Positions 37,325-46,276 are shown, numbered from the stretch's first letter. The stretch is DNA of 64,000 nucleotides from Paenibacillus harenae (GCF_030812415.1 NZ_JAUSST010000003.1:620001-684000); one strand, 5' to 3'. Notes: generated from the sequence alone by a model not told the origin. Made by a program: numbers and translations.

Positions 37325-37846
37325 TTGATGAAAAACACGGTTCGGTGGCTACCTGCCCTGTGTTGGGGAATATTGCTTGCAGCGTGGCTCACGCTTGTCT
37401 TCGTATTCTCATCCCAATCGTATGAACAGCAAAGTATACAACCCTTGTTACTCCGATTTTTCAGCTTTCAGGATTTGGTCAGGTGGCTGCCCGATATAAC
37501 GATTAAATATCGGTATACTACGGTAAATTCGCATTCAAATCCATACAAATTTATCGAATTTCTCTTTCGCAAAGGCGCGCATCTGTTTGTTTACGCCACA
37601 TTTGCCTCTATATTCTTTATGTTCGTGCGTTCGTTCAATACTCGCCGCGTATTCCGCGCGATTCTGGTGACGCTATTGGTTGTCATTGTGGTGCCGGCTG
37701 TGGATGAATGGAATCAGCTCAGGTCCGAGCACCGGACGGGGAATACGACGGATATCTTATTGGATTTTACGGGGGGATGCATCGGCTTGTCCATCTGCTT
37801 ATTGTTTCTTGCTTTAGCCAGGCTTTGGAAATTCCTGCGGAAGTAG
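37325..37846 (+). CDS. VanZ-family membrane protein
   Basis: About 173 residues with four or five membrane helices. Conserved VanZ features are the early VFVFSSQ, the FLFRKGAHLFVYATFA segment with the KxxHxxxYxxF pattern, and VVPAVDEWNQLRSEHRTGNTTDILLDFTGG. GGAGG is 8 nt before TTG 37325 and 11 nt before ATG 37328; either could be used. VanZ-like proteins alter sensitivity to some glycopeptides and lipoglycopeptides in some bacteria, but most chromosomal copies have no known role. The region 37847-38087 after it holds only short inverted repeats. Confidence 0.8.
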   Translation: MMKNTVRWLPALCWGILLAAWLTLVFVFSSQSYEQQSIQPLLLRFFSFQDLVRWLPDITIKYRYTTVNSHSNPYKFIEFLFRKGAHLFVYATFASIFFMFVRSFNTRRVFRAILVTLLVVIVVPAVDEWNQLRSEHRTGNTTDILLDFTGGCIGLSICLLFLALARLWKFLRK

Positions 37847-38087
37847 AATGGAAGTTATTGCTCAACCTTTCCATGACCCCTGCGACAGCCCTTGACAGAT
37901 GACTTGGCTGAAAAAGCAGCCGTTCCTTATCGAGAGATAAGATGTTGTTTTTAGGCTGCGCAGCAGCTGGTCAACTATACGCCGGATGAAGGAGATCCGG
38001 AAGCGAGCTGAAGGAAGCCAGGAGAGCTGGCCGTGCTGATCGCGCAACATTCCATTAGAGCGAGAAAACTTTTAGGAGTGAACAAAT

Positions 38088-38684
38088 GTGAAGATGTATT
38101 CTAAAGGCATTAGAATATTGATTGGTATGGTTTCTATCGTATGTGTAGTGGGAGGTGTAATGGTATTTGCTAAAAGTATGACTAATGAAAGCCACACAAA
38201 TTCTCCTTACTATCCTAAAAATGAACATGGACAGACATTCAGTTCTGATGAAGAAGCCACCTCCGTTGATATGCTACCTGATTTAATCCATGCAGGAAGT
38301 GTGAATGGCATTAAAGGGTATTTACTGAAAAAAGATTTTCTCGGTAAGCCTGGCGATGTACCACTGTATGATGTTGATGGGAAAACCGTAATTGGTTCTT
38401 TTCATATTAGCGCTAAGAATATGAACTATCCTAAAAATAAAAACGGACAGACATACGGTTCTAGCGCAGATGCTACTGAAACGGAACCTGAATTAATCAG
38501 TGCTATAGGTGTGGATGGCACTGCAGGATATGTGCTGAAAAAAGATTTAGACGGTGAGCAGCCTAAGACACCCGAAAAAGCACTAGCCATACAAAACAGT
38601 AGACCCCCAGGTGGATATGATATCCCTCTATACGACGTTGATGGTAAAACCGTCATTGGTGTCTTTCATATTGGAGGAAATTAA
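38088..38684 (+). CDS. Secreted protein with an internal duplication
   Basis: The 198-residue product starts at GTG with AGGAG about 11 nt upstream. One N-terminal hydrophobic segment acts as signal or anchor. The rest is two copies of an approximately 65-residue unit: YPKNEHGQTFSS...LPDLIHAGSVNGIKGYLLKKD...VPLYDVDGKTVIG and YPKNKNGQTYGS...PELISAIGVDGTAGYVLKKD...IPLYDVDGKTVIG. The same unit occurs in many secreted proteins of bacilli and paenibacilli, but its function is not known to me. Confidence 0.7.
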   Translation: MKMYSKGIRILIGMVSIVCVVGGVMVFAKSMTNESHTNSPYYPKNEHGQTFSSDEEATSVDMLPDLIHAGSVNGIKGYLLKKDFLGKPGDVPLYDVDGKTVIGSFHISAKNMNYPKNKNGQTYGSSADATETEPELISAIGVDGTAGYVLKKDLDGEQPKTPEKALAIQNSRPPGGYDIPLYDVDGKTVIGVFHIGGN

Positions 38685-38940
38685 CAAGTTAGTTATTCTC
38701 ATATTACTTTCCTCAATCGTATTAAGTTCGTGCAGTTCTAATTCATCCACGAAGACTAGTCCCACTCCGTCATACATATCACCATCTCCTAAAGAAAGCA
38801 CAGCCTTATATGAAACAAGTACACCGGCGCCATCTGAAACATACGCCCGAATTGGACCAAAGAGCAGATGGTAGAGCTCGGACTTAATAAAGAGGTAAAT
38901 GAACCTGGCGGTGAAAGATGGAACTAAAGAAATATCCATA
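38671..38940 (+). pseudogene. Small lipoprotein, frameshifted
   Basis: A lipoprotein signal (KLVILILLSSIVLSSC) and a Ser/Thr/Pro-rich linker run to a stop at 38874. Just before that stop a shift to another frame continues sensibly (EQMVELGLNKEVNEPGGERWN), so a frameshift near 38865 has probably broken the gene. The start is unclear. TTG 38671 overlaps the end of the preceding gene and could be coupled to it. The GGAGG just after that TTG has only AAG at the proper distance. Confidence 0.5.
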
Positions 38941-39109
38941 TTAAGCGAAGATGTCTATCCATTTGTTAGATTCTTTTTTAAGGACGATATCCTGATGAAT
39001 TTCCCTTTCTTTGTTAAGTCATCTGGCAGTTTAGTGGAACGATCGGCTCTATTTTGGTTCTCACGTCTATTGCAACATATCGGTATTATCACCCGTCTAG
39101 GATGATAAA

Positions 39110-39319
39110 TTGCTTCTGGCGTTTATCGAAGTTAATGAGAAAGGGACTGAATCGTTTGCGGTTACATCGGTGGAAGTGAAAGCGGAGTCGGCTACTCACT
39201 CCTTCACTATGGACGTAAACAGGCCGTTCTTCTTCACGATCGAAGACGGTTCGACCGGTACAATGTCGAAATCATTATCAATAGAGGAGGCGCCGCAGCG
39301 ACTTGCTCTTAGCCATTGA
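39110..39319 (+). pseudogene. Serpin C-terminal remnant
   Basis: The 69 residues contain AFIEVNEKGTESFAVTSVEV and VNRPFFFTIEDGSTGT, the hinge, reactive-centre loop and the breach/strand-4B/5B end of a serpin. The preceding 300 residues of the fold are missing and no ribosome site is present. Bacterial serpins are uncommon, so an intact homologue may exist elsewhere in this or a related genome. Confidence 0.65.
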
Positions 39320-39461
39320 AGCAGTTATCAAATTTTAACGCTGATTCCACGTCTCTTGAGGAAAATTTCGAGCAAATTATTATTTTTCTCCCCCCCCAAA
39401 TCTTGCGACAGGCCCGATATTTATAATGAAAGAGGAAAAATTTAGTAAGAGAGGATCCTGG

Positions 39462-42281
39462 ATGAGAAAATTTTCGATTGCAGCCGCCGCGATGATCGCG
39501 ATTGCTTTATTGCCGTGCACGGGAATCGGCGCAGCGACGGCGGATTTTAAAGACGTGCCGGATACAAGTCCCTATTTTGCTTATATTCACGACTTGAAGA
39601 CGCTTGGCATAGTGGACGGAATCGCCGAAGGAATTTACGGTCCGAAACAGACGCTGACCCGCGCCCAGTTTGCCAAATTCGTCTCTGTCGCTTTTCAGCT
39701 GAAGGACCAAGGAGGAACGGCGCCCTTCCCGGATATCCGGGATCACTGGGCAGCCGCCTATATACGCGCTGCCTATCAGGCGGGCATCGTGAGCGGCACT
39801 TCCGATACGACTTTTTCGCCGAATGAGCCGGTTAAACGCGAAGAAGCCTCTGCTATGGTATGGCGGTATGCCAAAAAACAGGGTCTCGCTCCGGGCAGCG
39901 CGCTGAAATTCAACGATAAGCCGGATACCTGGGCCTTGGAAGGAATCAGCGGCATTATTGCTCACGGCTGGTACGGTTCGGACGTTACCCAAGATTCAGG
40001 CGTGTGGTCGTACCGGCCGCAGGACTCGATGACCCGTGAGGAAGCAGCCGCCTTAATCGACCTGTCGATAAAAGAGGTTCCCGGCAGTCTGTCGGCGGCC
40101 GATGTGCCGGGGCCGTCCTTAGGGCTTTACGATCCGCTCGAAAGCTTCAAACTGATGACGAGCCGCGTGAATATGTACATCGCTACGGACCATCCCGCTT
40201 ACTTCGGCAGCGATACGAAACGGATGGCGCGAACATCGACGGCGCCGGGTAACATCGTTTACCATACGAAATACGATATAACGTCTGTGCTCTTTTACAG
40301 CTATTTTTTTACCAAAATTGAACTGGAAAAAAGCAAGATATTCGCCTCGGCAGACGGGAAATCGTATCAGGAAATACAAGTCAAAACCTATCCGGTCGGC
40401 AATCCTTCGGCCGATTGGCAGCAGTACGCCACTGAAGCTTCTTCGCTGCCGGCAGGGATGCGCTATTTGAAAATCGTGCTGAACGGAGCCGCCAAATCCT
40501 GGTCGCCGCAGCTTTCCAGGGTATCGATCAATCGAAGCACCGCTTCCGTCGACGTTAAGTCGTCCCGAAACGCCGAATCTCTTCAGGTCGAGCTGTCTTC
40601 GGCGACCCCAGGCGCCCGAATCTATTACCGCAAGGACAACTCCCCTGCGCTTCAGCTCTACACTAAGCCGTTCCAGCTTACGGGGTTCAGCGTGCTCGAA
40701 ACCTATGCCCTCAAGGATGGCATGGATCCAAGTCCAATCCGTAAGTATACGTTCAACGCAAGCAATAAAATTCAAGTGGACAGGTTCGGCCAAATGATAT
40801 CGGCTAATTTTCCAGGGAAGGTGACAACCGAGCAGCAGCTGGAAGCGGATGCCAAGGCAGACGCCTCCTATTACGGCGCTTTAACGCCACCTTCGAACCG
40901 GGACCGTTACGGTGGCCTGGCAGGCAGTGCGGCAAAATACGGATTGCAAAAAAAGGGCTTTTTTGCCATTCAGCAGATGGGAAGCCGCAAGGTGATGACT
41001 ACGCCCGAAGGCAATCTCTTCTTCAGTTTAGGTGTGAACGGACTTACGGCCAATGAAACCTATACGATGGTTAAGGGGCGGGAGGAGTTGTTCGAATCGA
41101 TTCCATCTATTCAGGAGGAATATAAAACGGCTTATAAAGGGACCGATAATTTTTCGTTCTATTTGGCGAACAAATACCGGAAAACAGGGGTCGTTCCAAC
41201 CGAGCATGCAATCTATTCCGAAGCGGTCGGGCGAATCAAAAAATGGGGATTTAACAGTGCGGGAGGCTTTTCACCTGACAAATACGGCAATGAGAGCAAT
41301 TTGCCTTACATGCGGATGCTTCCGCTGAGCAGCATGAGCTGGGCTAAGATAGACGGGATTTCGCTATTCGATATTTTTGCGCCGGATGCGGCAGCCAAGC
41401 TCGATGCGGCGTTTGCTAAAGCAGTTAAGCCGAGCAAGGACGATCCGATGCTGATCGGGTATTTCATCGACAACGAATACGATTACCACAAGTTTTATTC
41501 CCATGTGCCGAAGCTGAAGGCAAGCAAAGCGGCGATCAAAGGACATTGGGTTAAAAGGCTGAAGGATAAATATCAAGACATAGACAAATTCAACAGCAAT
41601 TGGGCGACGAGCTTCGAATCCTTTGAAGACTTGAAAGAAGCGGAGCTGCCGATCGAGACATCGCAGGCTTGGCGCGATATGGACGCCTTTTTCAGGTATT
41701 ATCTGGATACGTTCTACGGAACGGTTTCGCGGCTCTACCGCAAATATGATTCGAATCATCTTCTTCTCGGAGACCGCTGGTTAACGACGCCGTTCTACAA
41801 TGAGAAGTTTCGGAGCGTTATGGCAGAGGTGGAAGGGAAATACGTGGATGTCATCAGTATCAACTACTACAGCTACATGATAGAACCCGATCTTCTGGAA
41901 GATGTGTACACGAAATCGGGCGGCAAACCGATTCTGATCAGCGAATTCGGTTACAGTACGACGGAACAAGGATTGGAGTCTCTCCTTCCAAATGGGGCCG
42001 TGAACCAGTCCGAGAGGGGACTGCGCTACCGGAATTATGTGGAGGGGGTAGCCAGTATGGACTACATTGTCGGCGCTCATGTGTTCAATTATGTGGACCA
42101 AGCAGGTCTTGGTAGATATTGGCAGGGAGTTTGGGGAGAACACTATAACTCAGGCCTTGTGAATGTCGCTGACCGTCCTTATAAGGAATACCTGAAAGGG
42201 ATTATGGCAACCAACTACGACATCTACAAAGTTATTCTAGGGGAACGGCCGAAGTTTTATTACAATTTCAGCCAAAAATAA
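39462..42281 (+). CDS. SLH-anchored glycoside hydrolase, GH50/GH42-like
   Basis: I use ATG 39462, just after AGAGGATCCTGG; ATG 39426 lacks a ribosome site. A signal peptide (to about 25) is followed by three SLH repeats (about 25-205; FKDVPDTSPYFAYIHDLKTLGIVDG, FPDIRDHWAAAYIRAAYQAGIVSG, the third around TWALEGISGII) that attach to the pyruvylated wall polymer. A beta-sandwich (about 215-360) and a CHB_HEX-type domain (360-435) precede a catalytic barrel (436-940). That barrel has IGYFIDNE (Glu about 672, presumed acid/base) and ISEFGY (Glu about 827, presumed nucleophile). The catalytic end matches the partial gene at 2-820. An extracellular agarase- or galactosidase-type activity is plausible but unproven. 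Confidence 0.78.
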   Translation: MRKFSIAAAAMIAIALLPCTGIGAATADFKDVPDTSPYFAYIHDLKTLGIVDGIAEGIYGPKQTLTRAQFAKFVSVAFQLKDQGGTAPFPDIRDHWAAAYIRAAYQAGIVSGTSDTTFSPNEPVKREEASAMVWRYAKKQGLAPGSALKFNDKPDTWALEGISGIIAHGWYGSDVTQDSGVWSYRPQDSMTREEAAALIDLSIKEVPGSLSAADVPGPSLGLYDPLESFKLMTSRVNMYIATDHPAYFGSDTKRMARTSTAPGNIVYHTKYDITSVLFYSYFFTKIELEKSKIFASADGKSYQEIQVKTYPVGNPSADWQQYATEASSLPAGMRYLKIVLNGAAKSWSPQLSRVSINRSTASVDVKSSRNAESLQVELSSATPGARIYYRKDNSPALQLYTKPFQLTGFSVLETYALKDGMDPSPIRKYTFNASNKIQVDRFGQMISANFPGKVTTEQQLEADAKADASYYGALTPPSNRDRYGGLAGSAAKYGLQKKGFFAIQQMGSRKVMTTPEGNLFFSLGVNGLTANETYTMVKGREELFESIPSIQEEYKTAYKGTDNFSFYLANKYRKTGVVPTEHAIYSEAVGRIKKWGFNSAGGFSPDKYGNESNLPYMRMLPLSSMSWAKIDGISLFDIFAPDAAAKLDAAFAKAVKPSKDDPMLIGYFIDNEYDYHKFYSHVPKLKASKAAIKGHWVKRLKDKYQDIDKFNSNWATSFESFEDLKEAELPIETSQAWRDMDAFFRYYLDTFYGTVSRLYRKYDSNHLLLGDRWLTTPFYNEKFRSVMAEVEGKYVDVISINYYSYMIEPDLLEDVYTKSGGKPILISEFGYSTTEQGLESLLPNGAVNQSERGLRYRNYVEGVASMDYIVGAHVFNYVDQAGLGRYWQGVWGEHYNSGLVNVADRPYKEYLKGIMATNYDIYKVILGERPKFYYNFSQK

Positions 42282-42353
42282 GGCGTGAGAGTTAATGGAT
42301 TATTGTAAGCTTCGAGAGGTTGGGCAGATGTTATATCTACCCGATAACCATCA

Positions 42354-42426
42354 GCTAGTAACAACACAGCGGCAGCCGGCAAATACGATCGGCTGCCTTT
42401 TTGTTGAACGGGAGGATAGTTCCAAT
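42354..42426 (+). repeat. Dispersed hairpin repeat with terminator-like stem
   Basis: GGCAGCCG/CGGCTGCC around AAATACGAT, followed by TTTTTGTTG and the right arm AACGGGAGGATAGTTCCAAT. The hairpin core is almost identical to that at 54.07 kb. The left arm is degraded here. It probably terminates the glycoside hydrolase transcript. Confidence 0.7.
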
Positions 42427-42485
42427 AAATGGTGATTGGCATTATACTCTTAATTAAAACCAAAGACTATGCAGGAGGTGCTAGT

Positions 42486-43064
42486 TTGAGCCGTTGGAAT
42501 GAGGCCCTCCGTGACATTGCAGGACTCGGCATGCTGGCTGGCTTGCTCACCGCATGTACGGAGGAACGAGTAGAAGATCGCCGAACGGTCAAAGAACCGC
42601 CCGTCATCGAAATGAAGACGGGTATGTGGACGATTGACTACGACTTAAAGGGGATGGACATGGCCTTTATGAGCGAGTTTTCCGGCAAGCTTGTACTTAA
42701 TGAACTGGAGCAGCCGCTACAGAGAGGGGACGTCGTTTACTATAAAACTCCGCCTTTAGACGTAGCGAAGGTATTCCCAGGCACAAACCCAGGCTGGCAA
42801 CCGCCGGAGTATGATATCGCTCGTGTCGTGGCTCTGCCCGGCGAAGCAATCGAGATACGGGATGGGCAGATTTTTAACGACAATAAGAAGCTCGATACGT
42901 TTTACGGCAAAGCGCTAATGTGGGGAGAAGATGAGGAAGCATTTTTTAAAAACATTAGTCGACCGGGCACTGGCGTTTGCGACGAGGCATGCCAAGCCAG
43001 TATGAAGGATGTTGAACCTTTCCTCAAAAAAGGAACTAAGATATTAGCTTACCGGAGGTTATAA
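42486..43064 (+). CDS. Signal-peptidase-I-like lipoprotein, catalytic residues apparently lost
   Basis: TTG 42486 follows GGAGGTGCTAGT. The signal ends in the lipobox LLTAC. The body keeps S26-family boxes in order, RGDVVYYKTP and then YDIARVVALPGEAIEIRDGQIF. The usual catalytic Ser motif (SMxPT) is not visible before the first box, and the Lys expected before RV is Ala (YDIARV). It is therefore probably a non-catalytic relative. It ends 1 nt before a small membrane protein gene, suggesting co-transcription. Confidence 0.6.
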   Translation: MSRWNEALRDIAGLGMLAGLLTACTEERVEDRRTVKEPPVIEMKTGMWTIDYDLKGMDMAFMSEFSGKLVLNELEQPLQRGDVVYYKTPPLDVAKVFPGTNPGWQPPEYDIARVVALPGEAIEIRDGQIFNDNKKLDTFYGKALMWGEDEEAFFKNISRPGTGVCDEACQASMKDVEPFLKKGTKILAYRRL

Positions 43065-43311
43065 ATGAAAAGACAAATAAAAAGTAAAGTTATTGTTATA
43101 TTAATATTAATTACTTGTTGTATCCCCTTTCTATTATTTTGGTGGTTTTATTTTATAATTAATTCTCCTATGATTCCGTATCAATGACGAACAGTCCATT
43201 AAGCAAACGGGGAACGATAGCTTTATCACAGATGTCCAAGTCTTTTTTGGTTTTAATGAAAACTCTGAATTAATTGATATCCGAGTTAGGGCAGTCATTC
43301 AACCACATTAG
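43065..43311 (+). pseudogene. Small single-pass membrane protein, frameshifted
   Basis: ATG follows GGAGGTTATAA. Forty residues with one membrane helix (VIVILILITCCIPFLLFWWF) run to TGA at 43185-43187. The next frame then continues from about 43180 with SIKQTGNDSFITDVQVFFGF and DIRVRAVIQPH up to 43311, directly before the next ribosome site. A one-base change would give a protein of about 80 residues, so I read this as one frameshifted gene; a genuine 40-residue protein is the alternative. Confidence 0.5.
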
Positions 43312-43322
43312 GAGGAATTTTT

Positions 43323-43790
43323 GTGAACAAAAAAACCTTGCTTGATTGGGAAGCTAGCCATGATGCAATTAAACAAACAGTTGATGGTTTTTGGAGAATC
43401 TTTAGTAAATGGCGTGAAGAAGAAAGAGAGGATTATCTCAAGACATTTCATGGTAAGTTGTATGATGAATTCATAAGTGTAGAAGAACGAGCAATTTATC
43501 TGAAATTTAATTTTAATGCTGGTGAGGCAGTTATAATTTGTTCTATTAATATATTTTATTTGGAAATGCACATCGGTACTTTCGACATTGAATTTAGTTT
43601 AGATGGGGAGGTTGCCGACGAATATTTAGATTTTGATGATGTCTTATCTAAAGATAGAATTTTAGAGATAAAACATTTTTTAAGAGTTGCTCGAAATTCC
43701 ATTAAAGTGGGGCTAGAAATAACAACTATCTCTAATATTACTGGAATTGATGCTAAATACTTGAGGATTTTGAAGGAAAAATATTGTTGA
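43323..43790 (+). CDS. Hypothetical cytoplasmic protein
   Basis: The 155-residue product starts at GTG preceded by TTAGGAGGAATTTTT. It is acidic, without signal or membrane segments, and contains WRIFSKWREEEREDYLKTFHGKLYDEF and a C-terminal NITGIDAKYLRILKEKYC. I do not recognise a family. It is AT-rich compared with the enzyme genes nearby and could be an immunity-type or orphan protein, but nothing shows this. Confidence 0.55.
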   Translation: MNKKTLLDWEASHDAIKQTVDGFWRIFSKWREEEREDYLKTFHGKLYDEFISVEERAIYLKFNFNAGEAVIICSINIFYLEMHIGTFDIEFSLDGEVADEYLDFDDVLSKDRILEIKHFLRVARNSIKVGLEITTISNITGIDAKYLRILKEKYC

Positions 43791-43852
43791 ACTTATGAGG
43801 AACGATAGCTAAACCCTAGCCAATCATGTTGTTCTGAACAAGGGGGTCGATT

Positions 43853-44149
43853 ATGGAAGCAATACGTTCAGTGAAAGCGCTCATTACATGGGAGAAGGAT
43901 CCAAGCAAGTATCTCTGTAATATTTGGCTGCAAGATCTAATCGTAAACTACGGGAGCATTGAGGGTAAACAGTTCACCGGTGAAACTTGGACCGTATCCG
44001 TCAGAATTACAGGTCGGATTGAAGGCACTTGGGATACATATGCGGATGTACGATTTATAGTCGATGATGCGCCTTGGCAAGATCTAGTCAATGGATACGC
44101 CTTTAGATTATGGGCTGGCAGAGAGGTTGCTACAGTTAAGGTCTTATAG
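43853..44149 (+). CDS. Hypothetical small protein
   Basis: 98 residues, ATG after AAGGGGGTCGATT. The sequence is beta-rich and soluble (VSVRITGRIEGTWDTYADVRFIVDDAPWQDL, FRLWAGREVATVKVL). I do not recognise it. The region 44150-44393 after it holds a diverged repeat arm (CGGGTAAAGATAGTTGAATA at about 44171) and no gene. Confidence 0.5.
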   Translation: MEAIRSVKALITWEKDPSKYLCNIWLQDLIVNYGSIEGKQFTGETWTVSVRITGRIEGTWDTYADVRFIVDDAPWQDLVNGYAFRLWAGREVATVKVL

Positions 44150-44393
44150 TTTGCAACAATAGATTAAACGGCGGGTAAAGATAGTTGAATAACACATGGA
44201 TGAGCAGGTGCTGGCATTCTTACGAACGGACATTCAATCTAAAATAAACATCATAACCGGACAATCATAGGAAATGCGACAATGATGAGTTTAATCAAGA
44301 GTTTAAGAACTTAGAGGAAGTACGAATGTTGCTTCTCCATTAATCTTCTTATTCTGCTATCGTGGAACGCTAGATCGAAACAGCAAGCAGATT

Positions 44394-44446
44394 AAAACCT
44401 CTCGTTAGAAGCAAACTAGATTTAATAGTTTCTAAAGGGAGGTTTT
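44394..44446 (+). promoter_or_regulatory. Long hairpin hiding the ribosome site of the integrase remnant
   Basis: AAAACCTC (44394-44401) pairs with GAGGTTTT (44439-44446), TTAGAA (44405-44410) with TTCTAA (44430-44435), and AAACTA with TAGTTT inside. The outer 3' arm includes the GGGAGG ribosome site 7 nt before ATG 44450. It could act as a translation or attenuation control, or as a terminator, although no full T-run follows. Confidence 0.5.
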
Positions 44447-44449
44447 GTT

Positions 44450-44784
44450 ATGAACTTAAGTGAGTTGTGGAGGTTGTATGAGGCTGACGAGTACTTGGCA
44501 AAACAAGGCAGAGCAGTTGAGGCCAAGCAACATAGCATCGAATTCGTTTTGCTCGTTCTCTTTTTCGCTTGAAGATCTCTTGTCAGTCACTCAGAGAAAG
44601 AGCGCTGCTTGAGTTTCTTTACTGTACCGGCTGCCGGGTTAGGGAGGCGGAGAAGATAAACATCGAGGACCTCAGCTGGGAGAATTGTTTTGCAATTGTG
44701 AACGGCAAGGGCTCGAAGCAGAGAGAAGTTTCGGTACGGGCCCCGGCGGTTCATGCGTTTATAGTGATTTGTAGTCTCGAATAA
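44450..44784 (+). pseudogene. Tyrosine recombinase (XerC/integrase) remnant
   Basis: The first piece (44450-44572) encodes MNLSELWRLYEADEYLAKQG, like the N-terminal core-binding start of paenibacillus tyrosine recombinases, and stops early. The second piece (from about 44569) encodes SLRERALLEFLYCTGCRVRE and GKGSKQREV, the box-I region. The RHRH-Y catalytic end is absent and the sequence runs into the convergent phosphotransferase gene. Confidence 0.65.
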
Positions 44785-45637
44785 TGACATCGATCACATG
44801 TTTTCCCCAGTTCGAGGCTTCCGAGGTTGGTTCATTCCAAGCATAGGTGATGAGTGCTTTCCACAATGCCCAACCGCGTGCGCGATTAACAGTATCCTTG
44901 TCAAAATTCATGCGGCCCAGGAATCTTTCACGACTTACGTCATCAAAAAAGTTCCATGCCATTACAAGATCGCTTGAAGGATCGCCAACACCCATAGTTC
45001 CGAAATCAATGACACCGCACAGTCGTCCATTTCGCACAAGCAGATTGTTTACTGCCACGTCACCGTGCAGCCATAGCGGTGCTGATTGATATCTCGTCGC
45101 CAGGGCGAGCTCCCATATTTCCGTTAAGAGTTTTTGATCGTATTCGCGGGATAGCTTGTCAATGACGGACCTTGTATCTTGATCGTAAACCGCTAAGTTT
45201 CCCCCGCGATGAAAGTTTTGTATGCCTGCTGGTATGCCGTGGCTTGCATCGATCGCTTCTAATTCTTTCAGGAAGCTCGCGAGGTCTTCGGCAAATCCGT
45301 TTAAATCGAGTATGTTGGCATGCGTGACGGTATCACCTTCAATCCATCGGTTGACGGACCATGGAAGGGGATATTCGTTCGTCGGTTCGCCTTGTACAAC
45401 AGGAACCGGAATGGACAAGGACAGATGAGGCTTGAAAACAGGAAGCCACGTCAGTTCTTTCTCAACAGCCGAAGCGTACCTTTCATGGCTCGGTAGACGA
45501 ACCGTCATTTCGCTTCCCAGCCGATAGGTTCGGTTATCGTGTCCGCTTTTTTCTACGGGAATTATTTCTAAGTCCTTCCATTCAGGAAATTGGTTGTTGA
45601 TTAATTGACGTACCAGTTCAGTAGTAATATTAAACAT
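44759..45637 (-). CDS. Aminoglycoside phosphotransferase-family kinase
   Basis: ATG 45637 follows AAAGAGGCGAACGAC, giving 292 residues. Family motifs are SGHDNRTYRLGSEMTVRLPS in the N-lobe, the Brenner motif LWLHGDVAVNNLLV with catalytic Asp and Asn, and VIDFGTMGVGDPSSDLVMAWNFF. This subgroup is usually annotated as aminoglycoside or macrolide phosphotransferase-like, but chromosomal members often act on other small molecules; resistance should not be assumed. It is convergent with the integrase remnant. Confidence 0.8.
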   Translation of the reverse strand: MFNITTELVRQLINNQFPEWKDLEIIPVEKSGHDNRTYRLGSEMTVRLPSHERYASAVEKELTWLPVFKPHLSLSIPVPVVQGEPTNEYPLPWSVNRWIEGDTVTHANILDLNGFAEDLASFLKELEAIDASHGIPAGIQNFHRGGNLAVYDQDTRSVIDKLSREYDQKLLTEIWELALATRYQSAPLWLHGDVAVNNLLVRNGRLCGVIDFGTMGVGDPSSDLVMAWNFFDDVSRERFLGRMNFDKDTVNRARGWALWKALITYAWNEPTSEASNWGKHVIDVIIRDYKSL

Positions 45638-45913
45638 GTCGTTCGCCTCTTTCCGCAAAAGTTGATGGATCGTAATCGTATATAAATCATAACAATTCGC
45701 CTAGACCGTATCAAAGGATAAAACAATTTTAAAAAACTTGCCGTTACAGACAGCGCAGTGAACCACGATTCATTCCGGGTGTAATATGAATACCGCTTTA
45801 TGTCCCCTTTTCCTCTGGAACGTCTGATATCCGAAATGAAATTAGTTTTTCTTGTTGACCGGATTGCAAATAACCTGTAAAATTTTGTTAAGTGTATACT
45901 TTAAGGTAATGAA

Positions 45914-45929
45914 CTTACTTAAAGGTAAG
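45914..45929. promoter_or_regulatory. HxlR operator at its own promoter
   Basis: CTTACTTAAAGGTAAG is a dyad (CTTAC/GTAAG) lying 14 bp before the start codon. A half-similar ACTTTAAGGTAA lies just upstream. It matches the site at 46425-46440. Confidence 0.65.
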
Positions 45930-45943
45930 GGGATGATTTATTA

Positions 45944-46276
45944 ATGATTCATCAGCTTGAATGTCCAATGGAGACAATCATTCATGTTCTAGGCGGCAAA
46001 TGGAAACCAATGATTTTATGGCATTTGATACAATCCAATAAACGATTCAACGATCTGGAAAAGCTTATACCTGATGTATCTCAAAAAATGCTTTCGCAAC
46101 ATCTACGGGACCTGGAACGAGAGGGCATAATCGATAGAACGGTCTACCCCACCGTCCCTCCAAAAGTAGAATATTCCCTTAGTGAATATGGTAAAACATT
46201 GATTCCTGTAGCAGAAGTCATGTGTGCTTGGGGAGAAAACCATAATAAGCGGAAATATGAAGAATCTGCTTCTTAA
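45944..46276 (+). CDS. HxlR-family winged-helix regulator
   Basis: 110 residues; start ATG after AAGGGGATGATTTATTA. The HxlR pattern is clear: ECPMETIIHVLGGKWKPMILWHL, QKMLSQHLRDLEREGIIDRTVYPTVPPKVEYSLSEYG. A Cys at position 7 lies in the place used for redox or electrophile sensing in YodB/HypR-like proteins. The 285-bp gap from the divergent phosphotransferase gene holds its promoter. Matching palindromes at its own promoter and before the NmrA-like gene indicate autoregulation plus control of that gene. Confidence 0.85.
   Translation: MIHQLECPMETIIHVLGGKWKPMILWHLIQSNKRFNDLEKLIPDVSQKMLSQHLRDLEREGIIDRTVYPTVPPKVEYSLSEYGKTLIPVAEVMCAWGENHNKRKYEESAS

Noticed and set aside
43065-43187. A certain 40-residue small membrane protein
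   Set aside because: The following frame continues with sensible protein up to the next ribosome site, so a frameshifted longer gene is at least as likely.
44759-45637. Aminoglycoside resistance gene
   Set aside because: The kinase fold is certain, but this chromosomal subgroup covers many substrates and no mobile resistance context is present.
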